Source of the DNA: Thermoleophilia bacterium
GTDB taxonomy: Bacteria; Actinomycetota; Thermoleophilia; Miltoncostaeales; Miltoncostaeaceae
Length of the DNA stretch: 32,819 nt
NCBI GenBank assembly: GCA_017882585.1
Contig: JADGPF010000053.1
Location: 1 to 32,819 of the forward strand
Direction: 5' to 3'
The notes beneath the pieces are model-generated. The model was not told the DNA's origin, did not search any database, and worked only from the letters and a program-made list of their open reading frames with translations. Made by a program: the position numbers and the translations under genes. Of the stretch, positions 1-7,119 are shown piece by piece. The first letter of the stretch is position 1. Each line of letters begins with the position of its first letter.

Positions 1-723
1 GAGGTCCAGGGAGGCCAATCTCAGTATGTCCGCGTGCCGATGGCTGACGGAACGCTCGAGCCCGTACCTGAGTCGCTTGCGGACGATGCGAACGACGCTC
101 GAGTCTTGCCGATGGTCGACGTGTTTACGACCGCGTATCACGCCGTCGTCGGGGGGGACATCTCCGAGGGGGACACGGTTCTTGTCGTCGGCGACGGGGC
201 GGTTGGCCTGCTCGCGTGCCACGCGGCCCGGCTTTTCAACCCAGCCGCGATCGTGCTGGCTGGCCATCACAACGATCGTCTCGAGGTGGGTCGGCGTCTT
301 GGGGCGACCCACACGGTCAACACCTCGGCGAACGGTGGCCTCGAGGAGGTGCTTGGTGGCCTGACAGACGGACACGGTCCTCACGTTGTGGTCGACGCGA
401 TCTCCAGCAATCAGTCGATGAAGTCCTCGACCGAGATGGTCCAGCCTGGCGGAACCGTCAGCTGGGTGGGGATGGAGGTGTTCCTCGGCGCCCCCGACAT
501 CGCGTGGGATCAGTGCTTCTTGCGCAACCTCACGATTCGCGGGGGGGTCGCGCCGGTAAAGCGCTACCTCGCCGATCTGTGGCCCCTCCTCGAGCAGGGC
601 ACGATCGACCCGTCACCGGTTCTGACTCACGACCTCGGTATGGAGGACGCCGCGACGGGCTACACGACGATGGCCACCCGCGAGGAGGGCTCGGTGAAGG
701 TGGCCGTGTCGCCAAACGGCTGA
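1..723 (+). CDS. Zinc-type medium-chain alcohol dehydrogenase, C-terminal part (5' truncated by window edge)
   Basis: The reading frame is open from base 1 and ends with TGA at 721-723, so the gene starts outside the window. The visible part begins with a GGQSQYVRVPMAD segment, typical of the end of the catalytic domain of zinc-dependent medium-chain dehydrogenases. The nucleotide-binding Rossmann domain follows, with a VLVVGDGAVGLLA glycine motif and a later VVVDAISS strand. The family oxidises alcohols or reduces aldehydes with NAD(P). The zinc-ligand region lies upstream and cannot be judged, and the substrate cannot be read from this part. A strong hairpin follows at once, so this is the last gene of its transcript. 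Family assignment is firm; exact function is open. Confidence 0.88.
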   Translation, partial: EVQGGQSQYVRVPMADGTLEPVPESLADDANDARVLPMVDVFTTAYHAVVGGDISEGDTVLVVGDGAVGLLACHAARLFNPAAIVLAGHHNDRLEVGRRLGATHTVNTSANGGLEEVLGGLTDGHGPHVVVDAISSNQSMKSSTEMVQPGGTVSWVGMEVFLGAPDIAWDQCFLRNLTIRGGVAPVKRYLADLWPLLEQGTIDPSPVLTHDLGMEDAATGYTTMATREEGSVKVAVSPNG

Positions 724-730
724 ACGCGAC

Positions 731-780
731 CGTGGGTGAAGCCCGGCGGCGAACGACAACGCCGCCGGGCTTCACCCACG
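731..780 (+). terminator. Perfect 21-bp inverted repeat, probable terminator of the dehydrogenase gene
   Basis: Bases 731-751 and 760-780 are exact reverse complements with an 8-base loop, starting 7 bases after the dehydrogenase stop codon. No T-run follows, which is common for terminators in high-GC actinobacteria. The position and perfect pairing make termination the simplest reading. Confidence 0.75.
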
Positions 781-1305
781 GATGATGCGGTGGGTACGGC
801 TCACGATCGCTCGAGATCCAAAGCAACGCTGCCGCCGCCGTTCCGCGACAAACTGGACTGCCTGCTGATGCGTCACGCAGCAGGTGGTGACGCGACCGGT
901 CGTCCGGACTGCTGACCTGTCGTCTCAGGGCCAAGAGGTGGTCAACAGACCCCTCGGCAGTCGGCGGCAACGAATCGGCGCTTCCCCTGCGTGACACCCG
1001 CTCCATAACGGGGATTGCTGAATAGGAAGGCCCTCAGAGATGCTCGGGGCCGACACGTCCTAAGCCTGGTGTCCCACGTTCGAATCGTGCCGGGCGCATC
1101 GAACACACGGCCTGTACGAGTTCTGCGGTCGTCCAAGGCGTCCTCCGAGATGGGTTGTGAGGCACATGCGGGGGCAAGAGCAGCCAGATCGCATCGGCGC
1201 GATCAGGCGCCGCAACAGCGCGACGGGGGGGGGTGGCGTGGTCGGCGCAGAGTTGGGAGGATGTCGAGGTGGGCTGACCAGCAGCGAAAGAGGAAGGTGG
1301 ACGTC
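781..1305. other. Non-coding stretch between the dehydrogenase hairpin and a small gene
   Basis: I see no convincing gene here. Open frames on both strands are short, rich in Arg and Ser and without recognisable motifs. The stretch holds a small inverted repeat (861-867 with 878-884) and a tRNA-like fragment (1029-1098) listed separately. The last bases before 1306 carry a Shine-Dalgarno-like AAGGTGG. Confidence 0.55.
1029..1098 (+). other. tRNA-like fragment (T-arm and possible D-arm), not an intact tRNA
   Basis: A T-loop TTCGAAT at 1079-1085 is flanked by four good stem pairs (1075-1078 with 1086-1089); the fifth pair is C-C. The next seven bases, CGGGCGC, followed by A at 1098, look like the 3' side of an acceptor stem. 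A 5-bp stem (1029-1033 with 1047-1051) lies where a D-arm could be. No matching 5' acceptor strand is present, and the anticodon stem pairs at only three of five positions. I read it as a decayed tRNA or a 3'-end remnant such as an old attachment site. Chance resemblance is not excluded. Confidence 0.35.
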
Positions 1306-1611
1306 ATGGCGGCAGAATTGATTCTCGAGTTTGAGGGCATCACCACGACGGAGTACTGGGCGGTGAACAAGGCGCTTGGCATCGATGCGGCAACCGGCGA
1401 GGGAACCTGGCCGGACGGGATGGTCGCTCATTCCGCGGGACTCAATGAGGCTGGACACCTCGTCGTAATTGAGGTGTGGGACTCGCCGGGGCACCAGGCC
1501 AAGTTCATGGAGGAGCGCCTCGGCCCGGCGCTGGTGAAGGGCGGCATTACCGGACCGCCTTCGAGCATTACTTGGATTGATCTGGTATCGCACCAGCACA
1601 TCGGGAGCTAG
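1306..1611 (+). CDS. Small conserved protein, probable dimeric alpha-beta barrel (ABM-like)
   Basis: This encodes 101 residues from ATG 1306, preceded by AAGGTGG (1294-1300), which decides the start; upstream in-frame starts lack such a site. The pattern of short strands and amphipathic helices (AELILEFEGIT, then GHLVVIEVWDSPG, then a helix and SSITWIDLV) resembles small antibiotic-biosynthesis-monooxygenase-like ferredoxin-fold proteins. These usually act as homodimers, some as cofactor-free oxygenases. No catalytic residue can be named, and enzymatic activity is not implied. It stands alone, with non-coding DNA on both sides. Confidence 0.72.
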   Translation: MAAELILEFEGITTTEYWAVNKALGIDAATGEGTWPDGMVAHSAGLNEAGHLVVIEVWDSPGHQAKFMEERLGPALVKGGITGPPSSITWIDLVSHQHIGS

Positions 1612-2106
1612 ACCCGGACGTCACGCGGCGTCGACCTGCGACGAGAGGATTCGAGGCGCGCGCCCGTGTGACCCGGCGCGCGTCGAGTTTCCGCATGCCG
1701 GCGCGGTCGGTCGGCGTGACTGTCGCGTGCCGGTACCGACGGCGCGTCCCGGACGCGCGGCCTTCATAGCCCGACGGGGTCAACCACGCGCTACAGACGC
1801 GACGGCACTCGGTGACAGTCGGACCATCTCGGTGGCCTTTGCAACGTGCAATGCCGCGGCGTTTCGTAGGCGGGAATGTAGTCGGCGGAACTCGCTGCAG
1901 AGACTTCGTTCGTCCGATGGCGCAGGTTCGATTCCTGCCGGGGAGACGTCGATCGTTGCCCGCAGACGTGCTCATAGTGGGCGTATCGATGCGGATTACC
2001 GCCCACGTGGCGGCTGATCCTGTCGGTGCGGAACGCCACGGGCGGTGGTGCCTAGAGTGCGGAGGGTCTCCGCGCCCCTCTGCTCGATTGGCGCAGCGCG
2101 TCGGTC
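1612..2106. other. Non-coding stretch upstream of padR
   Basis: No gene can be supported. The open frames on either strand have no family resemblance and contain the antisense translation typical of tRNA T-arms. The stretch includes a tRNA-like fragment at 1869-1946 and a D-arm-like segment at 2082-2097. The latter reads GCTCGATTGGCGCAGC, with a 3-bp stem around an ATTGG-containing loop, and it runs into the padR promoter. Confidence 0.55.
1869..1946 (+). pseudogene. Decayed tRNA-like sequence (Thr-CGT-like anticodon loop)
   Basis: Spacing fits a 77-base tRNA plus discriminator. The T-arm is perfect: a 5-bp stem 1922-1926 with 1934-1938 around TTCGATT. A 4-bp D-stem pairs 1878-1881 with 1895-1898, with one G-U pair and a 13-base loop. 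The anticodon loop TTCGTTC sits on a 3-bp stem (1902-1904 with 1912-1914) and would place CGT as the anticodon. Against function, the outer two anticodon pairs are broken, the acceptor strands (1869-1875 and 1939-1945) do not pair, and position 37 is a pyrimidine. I infer a tRNA relic rather than a working gene. Confidence 0.35.
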
Positions 2107-2136
2107 TTGACAAGGCGATAGATAACGATATATCGT
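2107..2136 (+). promoter_or_regulatory. padR promoter with 12-bp palindrome, probable autoregulatory operator
   Basis: A consensus -35 TTGACA lies at 2107-2112. An AT-rich -10 region follows at the right distance: TATATC at 2129-2134 (16-bp spacer) or TATCGT at 2131-2136 (18 bp). A perfect palindrome ACGATATATCGT (2125-2136) covers the -10 region. PadR regulators commonly repress their own promoters by binding such palindromes, so autoregulation is a reasonable inference. The promoter is 52 bases upstream of the chosen padR start. Confidence 0.65.
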
Positions 2137-2187
2137 GATGTATAGTAAGCACTCGGCTTACAGCGAATGTCACGAAGGGAATCGCAC

Positions 2188-2748
2188 ATGCACGACACCA
2201 GCTGCGGCAGCCGCCGCAGATCTCAGGTTGACGGCGATCGCCGTCGGCACCACCACGGCCCTGGCGGTCGACCCGGACACCGAGGCGAGCAGCATCGCGA
2301 AGGACGAGGCCCCGGCCGCGCCCGGCGCGGTGACGTCCGGGCCGCGGTCCTGGCGCTCCTCGGCGAGCGGCCAATGCACGGCTACGAGATGATCCAGGAA
2401 CTCGAGACGCGCACCAGCGGCGTCTGGAAGCCGAGCCCCGGCTCGGTCTACCCCACGCTGGCGATGCTCGAAGACGAGGGCCTGGTCCAGAGCGAGACCA
2501 TCGCCGGCAAGAAGCTGTTCAAGCTCACTGCCGCCGGTGGCGAGGCACATGCCTCGGTCGGCGAGGCCCCCTGGGCCGCCATGGTCCGCGATGCGGATCC
2601 CGCTCAGGTCCAACTGCGCGAGGCCGTACAGACCGTGCACATTGCGGCACGTCAGATCGCCCACATCGGTACCGATGAGCAGAAAGCACAGGCGGTCGAG
2701 CTCATCACCGAGCTGCGCAGAGCCCTGTACCTCCTCCTGGCCGGATGA
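2188..2748 (+). CDS. PadR-family transcriptional regulator with His/Arg/Gly-rich N-terminus
   Basis: The protein has 186 residues from ATG 2188, which follows GAAGGGA (2174-2180) at good spacing; ATG 2167 in the same frame lacks such a site. Residues 1-48 are low-complexity and rich in Arg, Gly and His, including HHH. The PadR winged helix follows at about 49-120: a GDVRAAVLALL helix, PMHGYEMIQEL recognition region, then PSPGSVYPTLAMLEDEGLV and the wing with GKKLFKLT. A C-terminal helix (about 140-185) should form the dimer. Many actinobacterial PadR proteins have a similar His/Gly-rich head. The ligand and targets are unknown; the operator-like palindrome suggests self-repression. Confidence 0.88.
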   Translation: MHDTSCGSRRRSQVDGDRRRHHHGPGGRPGHRGEQHREGRGPGRARRGDVRAAVLALLGERPMHGYEMIQELETRTSGVWKPSPGSVYPTLAMLEDEGLVQSETIAGKKLFKLTAAGGEAHASVGEAPWAAMVRDADPAQVQLREAVQTVHIAARQIAHIGTDEQKAQAVELITELRRALYLLLAG

Positions 2749-2760
2749 TTCCGACGGACG

Positions 2761-2806
2761 GCCTCAGGCAGCACCCCGCGAACCCTGTCCGGGTGCTTCC
2801 TCAGCC
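2761..2806 (+). terminator. Hairpin downstream of padR
   Basis: Bases 2761-2776 and 2791-2806 are reverse complements at 13 of 16 positions, with the inner seven pairs perfect and a 14-base loop. It begins 13 bases after the padR stop. No T-tract follows. Confidence 0.55.
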
Positions 2807-3118
2807 CGCTCCTGGCCGGCGGCTCAACCCCGTCAACGTGATACGACGCCCGTCGGACGCTCGCGGGCTCGCACGGCGACGAGGACGCTGAACCCGTACG
2901 CTGCCGAGCGATCGACGTCGCGAGCCCAAGGCGCTGCGTGGCCACGACCCCGTGAAGGCGCGATACGGCCGCGAAAGCTCATGCGGGCACATACCGCGAT
3001 TCTGGAGTTCACAAGGATCGATGTGGGGTCGACCAAGGCGCGGCGCGCGGGCGAGAACAGGCGCATCAGGGCACGGCCGGGGGTGCCTGGATCCGGCGGC
3101 CCGCCCGTTCCCGCCGCC
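2807..3118. other. Intergenic stretch with no supported gene
   Basis: This lies between the padR hairpin and the terminator-like hairpin of the minus-strand gene at 3187-3450. Open frames here are Arg/Pro/Ala-rich, without motifs or ribosome binding sites. I see nothing else in it. Confidence 0.5.
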
Positions 3119-3154
3119 GCGCAGGTGCGGGCGGTTGCCAGTCGGCACCTGCGC
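3119..3154 (-). terminator. 10-bp perfect hairpin downstream of the small minus-strand gene
   Basis: Bases 3119-3128 and 3145-3154 pair perfectly around a 16-base loop. The hairpin lies 33 bases downstream of the stop codon of the minus-strand gene at 3187-3450, the expected place for its terminator. There is no T-run. Confidence 0.5.
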
Positions 3155-3186
3155 AGCGCGGAGCGATGACCAGATGCGGTCTGGGG

Positions 3187-3450
3187 CTACGCCTCGACGC
3201 AGATCACGAGCGTTTCCGGGAGCACGGTGTCGTACGCCATCGCGTCTGCCGCGGCCGGCGTGCCCATTGCGCCGATGACCGCGTCCATGTCGGCAACGTC
3301 CATGAGGACCGCGACCTGGGTGGGGTTCTGCGGGTTGACGAACGTTCGGATATTGGTGACGCCCAAGGGGCCGAAGAATTCCTCGCGTCGGGGTGAGGCG
3401 AGCCAATGATTGGTGTCTTTCACATCGTGGTGCGCGACGACGGTGGGCAT
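3187..3450 (-). CDS. Small conserved hypothetical protein
   Basis: The product has 87 residues from ATG 3450, which has GAGGAA upstream on the minus strand; the in-frame start further out has no such site. The protein reads MPTVVAHHDV at the start, then a WLASPRREEFFGPLG helix, an IRTFVNPQNPTQVAVLMDV strand pair, an alternating helix and a final strand ETLVICVEA. That beta-alpha-beta pattern suggests a small ferredoxin-like or dimeric alpha-beta barrel fold. I recall similar short actinobacterial proteins without known function, and no activity can be assigned. It has its own weak promoter candidate (TAGGTT, 3510-3505) and a hairpin downstream. Confidence 0.72.
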   Translation of the reverse strand: MPTVVAHHDVKDTNHWLASPRREEFFGPLGVTNIRTFVNPQNPTQVAVLMDVADMDAVIGAMGTPAAADAMAYDTVLPETLVICVEA

Positions 3451-3545
3451 GTTGTGTTCCTCGGGCTCTGGGGGACGCCCCGGCAATCGTCAGGGCTCGT
3501 GCAGAACCTACCTTCGCCGCGTCGGCGCGCCTAGGGTCTGCGCCG

Positions 3546-4124
3546 TCACCAGGTGCCTCGCTCCGAGGGGGAAACGACGAAGGCCAGCGGACCGCCGGGA
3601 TCGACGCGCGGTAGCGCAACCGTCAGCGTGTGCCGCAGACCGGCGCTAGTGCCAGGTGCAGAGGGTCGTCTGGCCACCCCACAGGAACCAGCCTCCCATC
3701 GGTCCCCCGGCCGCACGGCCTCCCGCGCCACGGGCCTGGTGTAGGACCGCGGGCTGGCCTTGTAACAGCGCCCGATGCCAACCGCCTTGAGTTCGATCCG
3801 CGCCGGGGTCGCGTAGTACCCGCCGCCGGGTTTGAAGATCGGATTCAGCCCATACCCGATCGCGACCTTGCCGCCCCAGGTGGTCCAGCGGATCTTGCTC
3901 ACGACGCCGGATGGGTCACCGCCGTTGAAGATGACCTTCGGGCGCGGCGTGCCCCGGCCGATTCCGCGATCCGGACCGGGCAGGAAGTACTTGGAGCCGA
4001 GCACCACGCCGTGATACGCCGACGCGGCGGCGCCAACTCGCAGCGCTCTTCGGACTGTCAGGTCTCTCTGTCGTGCCGTGCCGGATGCCTGCGTGGCGGC
4101 TTCGTTGGTCGCGATCCCGAGCAT
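3546..4124 (-). pseudogene. Relic of a secreted actinobacterial protein, frameshifted near the C-terminus
   Basis: The open frame runs from ATG 4124 (GGAG seven bases upstream) to TGA at 3546, 192 codons. Its middle part (AYHGVVLGSKYFLPG, VIFNGGDPSGVVSKIRW, GLNPIFKPGGGYY, RIELKAVGIGRC) is a compact domain I associate with small exported actinobacterial proteins of unknown role. Two things are wrong. First, at the run of five C at 3704-3708 (five G on the coding strand), adding one base restores a frame reading GPMGGWFLWGGQTTLC and stopping at 3646-3648, the expected family ending; the present frame instead runs on for about 50 unrelated residues. Second, the AAASA/YHG site resembles a signal-peptide cleavage site, but no hydrophobic segment precedes it in any frame. 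A sequencing error could explain the first defect but not the second. Confidence 0.7.
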
Positions 4125-4197
4125 CCTCAGGCTCCGATCTCTCCCTGCACAGCAGCGCGGGATACCGTCCAACCGGCATGTCGCGCATCCGCACGCG

Positions 4198-4223
4198 GCC
4201 GGCAGGGTCGCGCCCCTGCCGGC
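4198..4223 (-). terminator. 10-bp perfect hairpin ending the membrane-protein operon
   Basis: Bases 4198-4207 and 4214-4223 are exact reverse complements with a 6-base loop. The hairpin begins 7 bases beyond the stop of the minus-strand gene at 4231-4665 and sits before the next minus-strand gene relic. There is no T-tract. Confidence 0.6.
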
Positions 4224-4230
4224 GGTTTGG

Positions 4231-4665
4231 TCATTGTGAGGGCTGTGGCTCGGGATCCCGAACGCTCGGCTGGTACCGCGCGACCGAGAACCCCAAAAGG
4301 AGCGGCACCGCGATCGCGAACACGCCGAGCATGCCGATCAGTACGACCAGGCCCTCGCCGCGCGTACCGTCGTAGACAAATGCGTATCCGATCATGCCGG
4401 CGATGACCAGGTAGGCCACCAGGGCCCAGCCGGCGACCAGGCGAAACGACGCCCACGCGAAGTCCTGAAGTCGTGCGAGCAGCACGACATCGACCACCAG
4501 GACAACGACGGCCACCACGAGGAGCACGATCGCCGGGACAAGCGAGATGCTCCCCGGGAGGTTTGCGGCCATGTAGATCCCGCCGATGATGACCAGGACC
4601 ATCGCCAGGTCGGCGAGTTTGTCGATCGGAGGGAAGCTTCGTTCGGGGGCGGCGGCGGTCGTCAT
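4231..4665 (-). CDS. Four-helix integral membrane protein of unknown function
   Basis: The protein has 144 residues. After a short charged head (about 1-15) it has four hydrophobic segments at roughly 17-36, 42-64, 76-97 and 104-127, then a hydrophilic tail rich in Pro and Gln. No catalytic or cofactor motif is visible. Its ATG overlaps the stop of the upstream gene by four bases (ATGA, 4662-4665), so the two are translationally coupled and probably work together in the membrane. A hairpin follows the stop. I do not recognise a named family. Confidence 0.75.
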   Translation of the reverse strand: MTTAAAPERSFPPIDKLADLAMVLVIIGGIYMAANLPGSISLVPAIVLLVVAVVVLVVDVVLLARLQDFAWASFRLVAGWALVAYLVIAGMIGYAFVYDGTRGEGLVVLIGMLGVFAIAVPLLLGFSVARYQPSVRDPEPQPSQ

Positions 4666-5288
4666 TGCGACGACACCCGCGTCATGATGATCAGTGTCGC
4701 GATCTGCAGGATCCCAGTGATCCCGGCGGTGTATACGAAGATGCGCATGAGCCTGGCGATGCGCAGGCCGTTGGGGTTGGGCTTCTTGAGCTCGAACAGC
4801 ACTGCCAGGTTGGCGGGCTCAAGCAGGCCGATGGCAATCGTCGCCATGATCCCGACGACAACGAACGAGGCCACGAGCCATGCGTGGTTGGGCGAGCTCG
4901 GGTCCAAGTTCCCCAGGTGACGTGCCAGCTGCCAGCCCGAGGCGAGCGTCATGGTGACCAGCGTGGGCATGATCAGGACCATCTTCGGCATGAACCTGGT
5001 CGTAAACTCGATGCGTGCCGGAATCGACATCCGTCCGATGATCGGCCCGAGTATCAGGCCGACGAACAGGTCGACGCCCGTCCAGAGGCCGCCACCGACG
5101 ATGTGGAAGAACGTCAGCGCCCAGAGGTTGTTGCTGGCGATCGCGACGACCAGCCCGATCACTGCGGCGGCAACGATCGGCAGCCCCTTGAGCGGGACGA
5201 TCTGAAAGTCGCGGACGGCCGGGGGCGGCTCACCGTGGGTGTCGGGTGTGATGGCGATGGCTGCTGCGTCTTGTGCCATTGCGGACAT
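4662..5288 (-). CDS. Integral membrane protein, possibly CopD/DUF2269-like
   Basis: The protein has 208 residues with about five hydrophobic segments: around 36-58, 66-88, 100-120, 135-157 and 180-202. The second contains FFHIVGGGLWTGVDLFVG, a His-Gly-Gly-Gly-x-Trp-x-Gly pattern seen in CopD-like and DUF2269-like proteins, some of which bind heme or copper. Metal or heme binding here is speculation. The start is ATG 5288; ATG 5279 (third codon on) is an alternative. It is the first gene of a two-gene operon. A -10 candidate TAGATT (5352-5347) lies upstream in the shared divergent region. Confidence 0.75.
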   Translation of the reverse strand: MSAMAQDAAAIAITPDTHGEPPPAVRDFQIVPLKGLPIVAAAVIGLVVAIASNNLWALTFFHIVGGGLWTGVDLFVGLILGPIIGRMSIPARIEFTTRFMPKMVLIMPTLVTMTLASGWQLARHLGNLDPSSPNHAWLVASFVVVGIMATIAIGLLEPANLAVLFELKKPNPNGLRIARLMRIFVYTAGITGILQIATLIIMTRVSSQ

Positions 5289-5494
5289 CCCAGATCAGAA
5301 ACGACGGGGAAATCACCCGCATGTCGGCATGCGCGGTGATGCAACCAATCTACGGTCCGTCGGCGGGTTGGTCCATACCCCCCGCCGACGCGTCGCCGGC
5401 GGCCACACCGGTCCGGGGATTCCCTGACCCTGGTCACGCCGACCGCCGGATGTTGGTCGGCGTGGCGCGTCCTACGCTTGCCCGCACAAGGAGG
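5289..5494. promoter_or_regulatory. Divergent promoter region between membrane operon and CoA-ligase operon
   Basis: The minus-direction -10 candidate is TAGATT (5352-5347). The plus-direction -10 candidate is TACGCT (5473-5478), followed by a full Shine-Dalgarno AAGGAGG at 5488-5494. A 7-bp inverted repeat (5361-5367 with 5381-5387, 13-base loop) and a 10-bp palindrome CGACGCGTCG (5386-5395) lie between them and could bind a regulator. No -35 stands out for either direction. Confidence 0.45.
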
Positions 5495-5500
5495 ACGTCC

Positions 5501-5578
5501 GTGTTGGGGAGATCACCGCGCTGCGAGGGGTCACTGGCGCTCGCGTGGACGCATGCGTGCGCCTGGGGGCGCCGATGA
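5501..5578 (+). CDS. Putative 25-residue leader ORF coupled to the CoA ligase
   Basis: The only strong Shine-Dalgarno of this operon, AAGGAGG (5488-5494), stands six bases before GTG 5501. That start is in a different frame from the ligase. The frame runs 25 codons (MLGRSPRC...CAWGRR) and stops with TGA 5576-5578, overlapping the ligase ATG 5575 as ATGA. The arrangement fits a leader peptide that delivers ribosomes to the ligase start. The peptide has two Cys and two Trp but no amino-acid run suggesting attenuation. It could instead reflect a misplaced ligase start; no in-frame ATG, GTG or TTG start lies near the Shine-Dalgarno. Confidence 0.4.
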   Translation: MLGRSPRCEGSLALAWTHACAWGRR

Positions 5579-7119
5579 CCGCGCCGGTGCGCAATTCGGC
5601 CGCCGCCCGGACCGCCCACAACTTGGCGTGGATCCTCCTCGATCAGTCCGGGGAGCCGGCGGGCAAACTGCGCGCCCTTGTCACGGCGGAGGCCACCTGG
5701 ACGCTGGCGGACCTTCGCGACCGCACGGTGGGGATGGCCGCGGCGTTTACGGCACGCGGCATCGGTCGCCGCGACATCGTGCTCCTGCGCGCGCCGGACT
5801 CGCCCGAATGGATCGCTGCCTTCCTCGGGGCCGTCCGCTGTGGGGCGGTTGTGGCGCTGGCGGGCATGGGGATCACCGGCGAACGCCTGCGCGATGTCGC
5901 CGAGCGCGTCTCGCCGCGCCTGGTCATATCTGACGGGCCGCAGCTGCTGTCCGGCGTCGCGCAGCTCGAGCTGGCGGACGTGGCCGTCGGCGCGAGCCAC
6001 GGACGAGACGATCCCGGGATCTGTGCGGTCCGCCTCGACGACCCCTGCTACATGCTGCTGACCTCAGGTACGACGGGACCGTCGAAGTGGGCGCTGCATC
6101 GTCACCGCGACATTCCCGGATGTATCGCGACGTATGGGCGACGTGTCCTCAAGCTGCGGCCCGGCGACCTCGTGTGGTCGGTCGCCGCGCTGCCGACCAG
6201 CTACGGCCTGGGCAAGAGCATGTACTTCCCGCTCGGCATGGGTGCGGCGGCGTGGATCGAGTCGCACAGCCGCGATCCCGAGCGGCTCGAGATCGCGTGC
6301 CGCGATTTCGGCGTCAACGTGGTCGCCGGTGTGCCGACGTGGTGGGCGCGGTTGGCCCGACACGTGCGCGAGGGGCGCGTGGATCGGTCCGCATTCGCCG
6401 GAGTACGCTTAGCGGTGGCCGCGGGGGAACTCCTCGACGGGCGCGTCTGGGACGCGGTGGCCGAGACGACCGGGATGCGTATCGTGAACTCGCTGGGGTC
6501 CTCGGAGGCGACCAACCTCTACACCTCCGACGTCGTCGGCAGTCCTGCCGCGGGCCGCACAGGCTGGGTCGTGCCCGGATATCGGCTGCGCATCGCTCCG
6601 GTCGAGGGCGCACCACCGGGTGCAGGGGAACTGCTCGTGTCTGGGCCGACGGTGATGGCCGAGTACTTCGGCAACCCGGAGGCGACGGCGCACACGCTCA
6701 CCGACGGCTGGCTGCACACGGGCGATCTCGTCGAGTGGGTGCCCGACGGGCAGGTGCGTATCCTGGGTCGCGTCGGAGACCGCATCAAGGTCGGCGCGTC
6801 CTGGGTCGACCCGACCCGGGTGCGTGAGGCGCTCCTGGCCGACCCTGATGTCGCCGACGCGATCTGTGTGCCGGTAATCGACGATGATGGGGTCACCCGC
6901 CTTGTTGCGGCGGTTGCCACGCCGCGGCCCGGACCCGACCTCGAGGAGCGCCTGCGCGTGCGCTTGACCGCCTTGCCTGCGCCCGAACGCCCGCGTGCAC
7001 TACTGGTCGAAGCCGAGCTGCCGGTCACGGCCTCCGGCAAGGTCGACCGCACCGAGCTGAATGCCCGCGCACGCGCGGCACTTCGCAACCCAAACCAGAA
7101 GGTGATGCATGGCCACTGA
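5575..7119 (+). CDS. Benzoate-CoA-ligase-family AMP-forming acyl-CoA ligase
   Basis: The 514-residue protein is a complete class I adenylate-forming enzyme, activating a carboxylic acid via acyl-AMP to its CoA thioester. The phosphate loop TSGTTGPSK is at about 163-171, with Trp after the Lys where Gly is common. GVPTWWARLARH, GSSEATN, the hinge GRVGDRIKVGASWVDP and the adenylation lysine in TASGK (K489) are all present. The segments match the benzoate/cyclohexanecarboxylate-CoA ligase branch. It overlaps the thioesterase gene by 11 bp, and a BadH-like dehydrogenase follows, which favours an alicyclic or aromatic acid substrate. ATG 5575 is chosen for its coupling to the leader ORF; GTG 5545 is an in-frame alternative. 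Confidence 0.85.
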   Translation: MTAPVRNSAAARTAHNLAWILLDQSGEPAGKLRALVTAEATWTLADLRDRTVGMAAAFTARGIGRRDIVLLRAPDSPEWIAAFLGAVRCGAVVALAGMGITGERLRDVAERVSPRLVISDGPQLLSGVAQLELADVAVGASHGRDDPGICAVRLDDPCYMLLTSGTTGPSKWALHRHRDIPGCIATYGRRVLKLRPGDLVWSVAALPTSYGLGKSMYFPLGMGAAAWIESHSRDPERLEIACRDFGVNVVAGVPTWWARLARHVREGRVDRSAFAGVRLAVAAGELLDGRVWDAVAETTGMRIVNSLGSSEATNLYTSDVVGSPAAGRTGWVVPGYRLRIAPVEGAPPGAGELLVSGPTVMAEYFGNPEATAHTLTDGWLHTGDLVEWVPDGQVRILGRVGDRIKVGASWVDPTRVREALLADPDVADAICVPVIDDDGVTRLVAAVATPRPGPDLEERLRVRLTALPAPERPRALLVEAELPVTASGKVDRTELNARARAALRNPNQKVMHGH

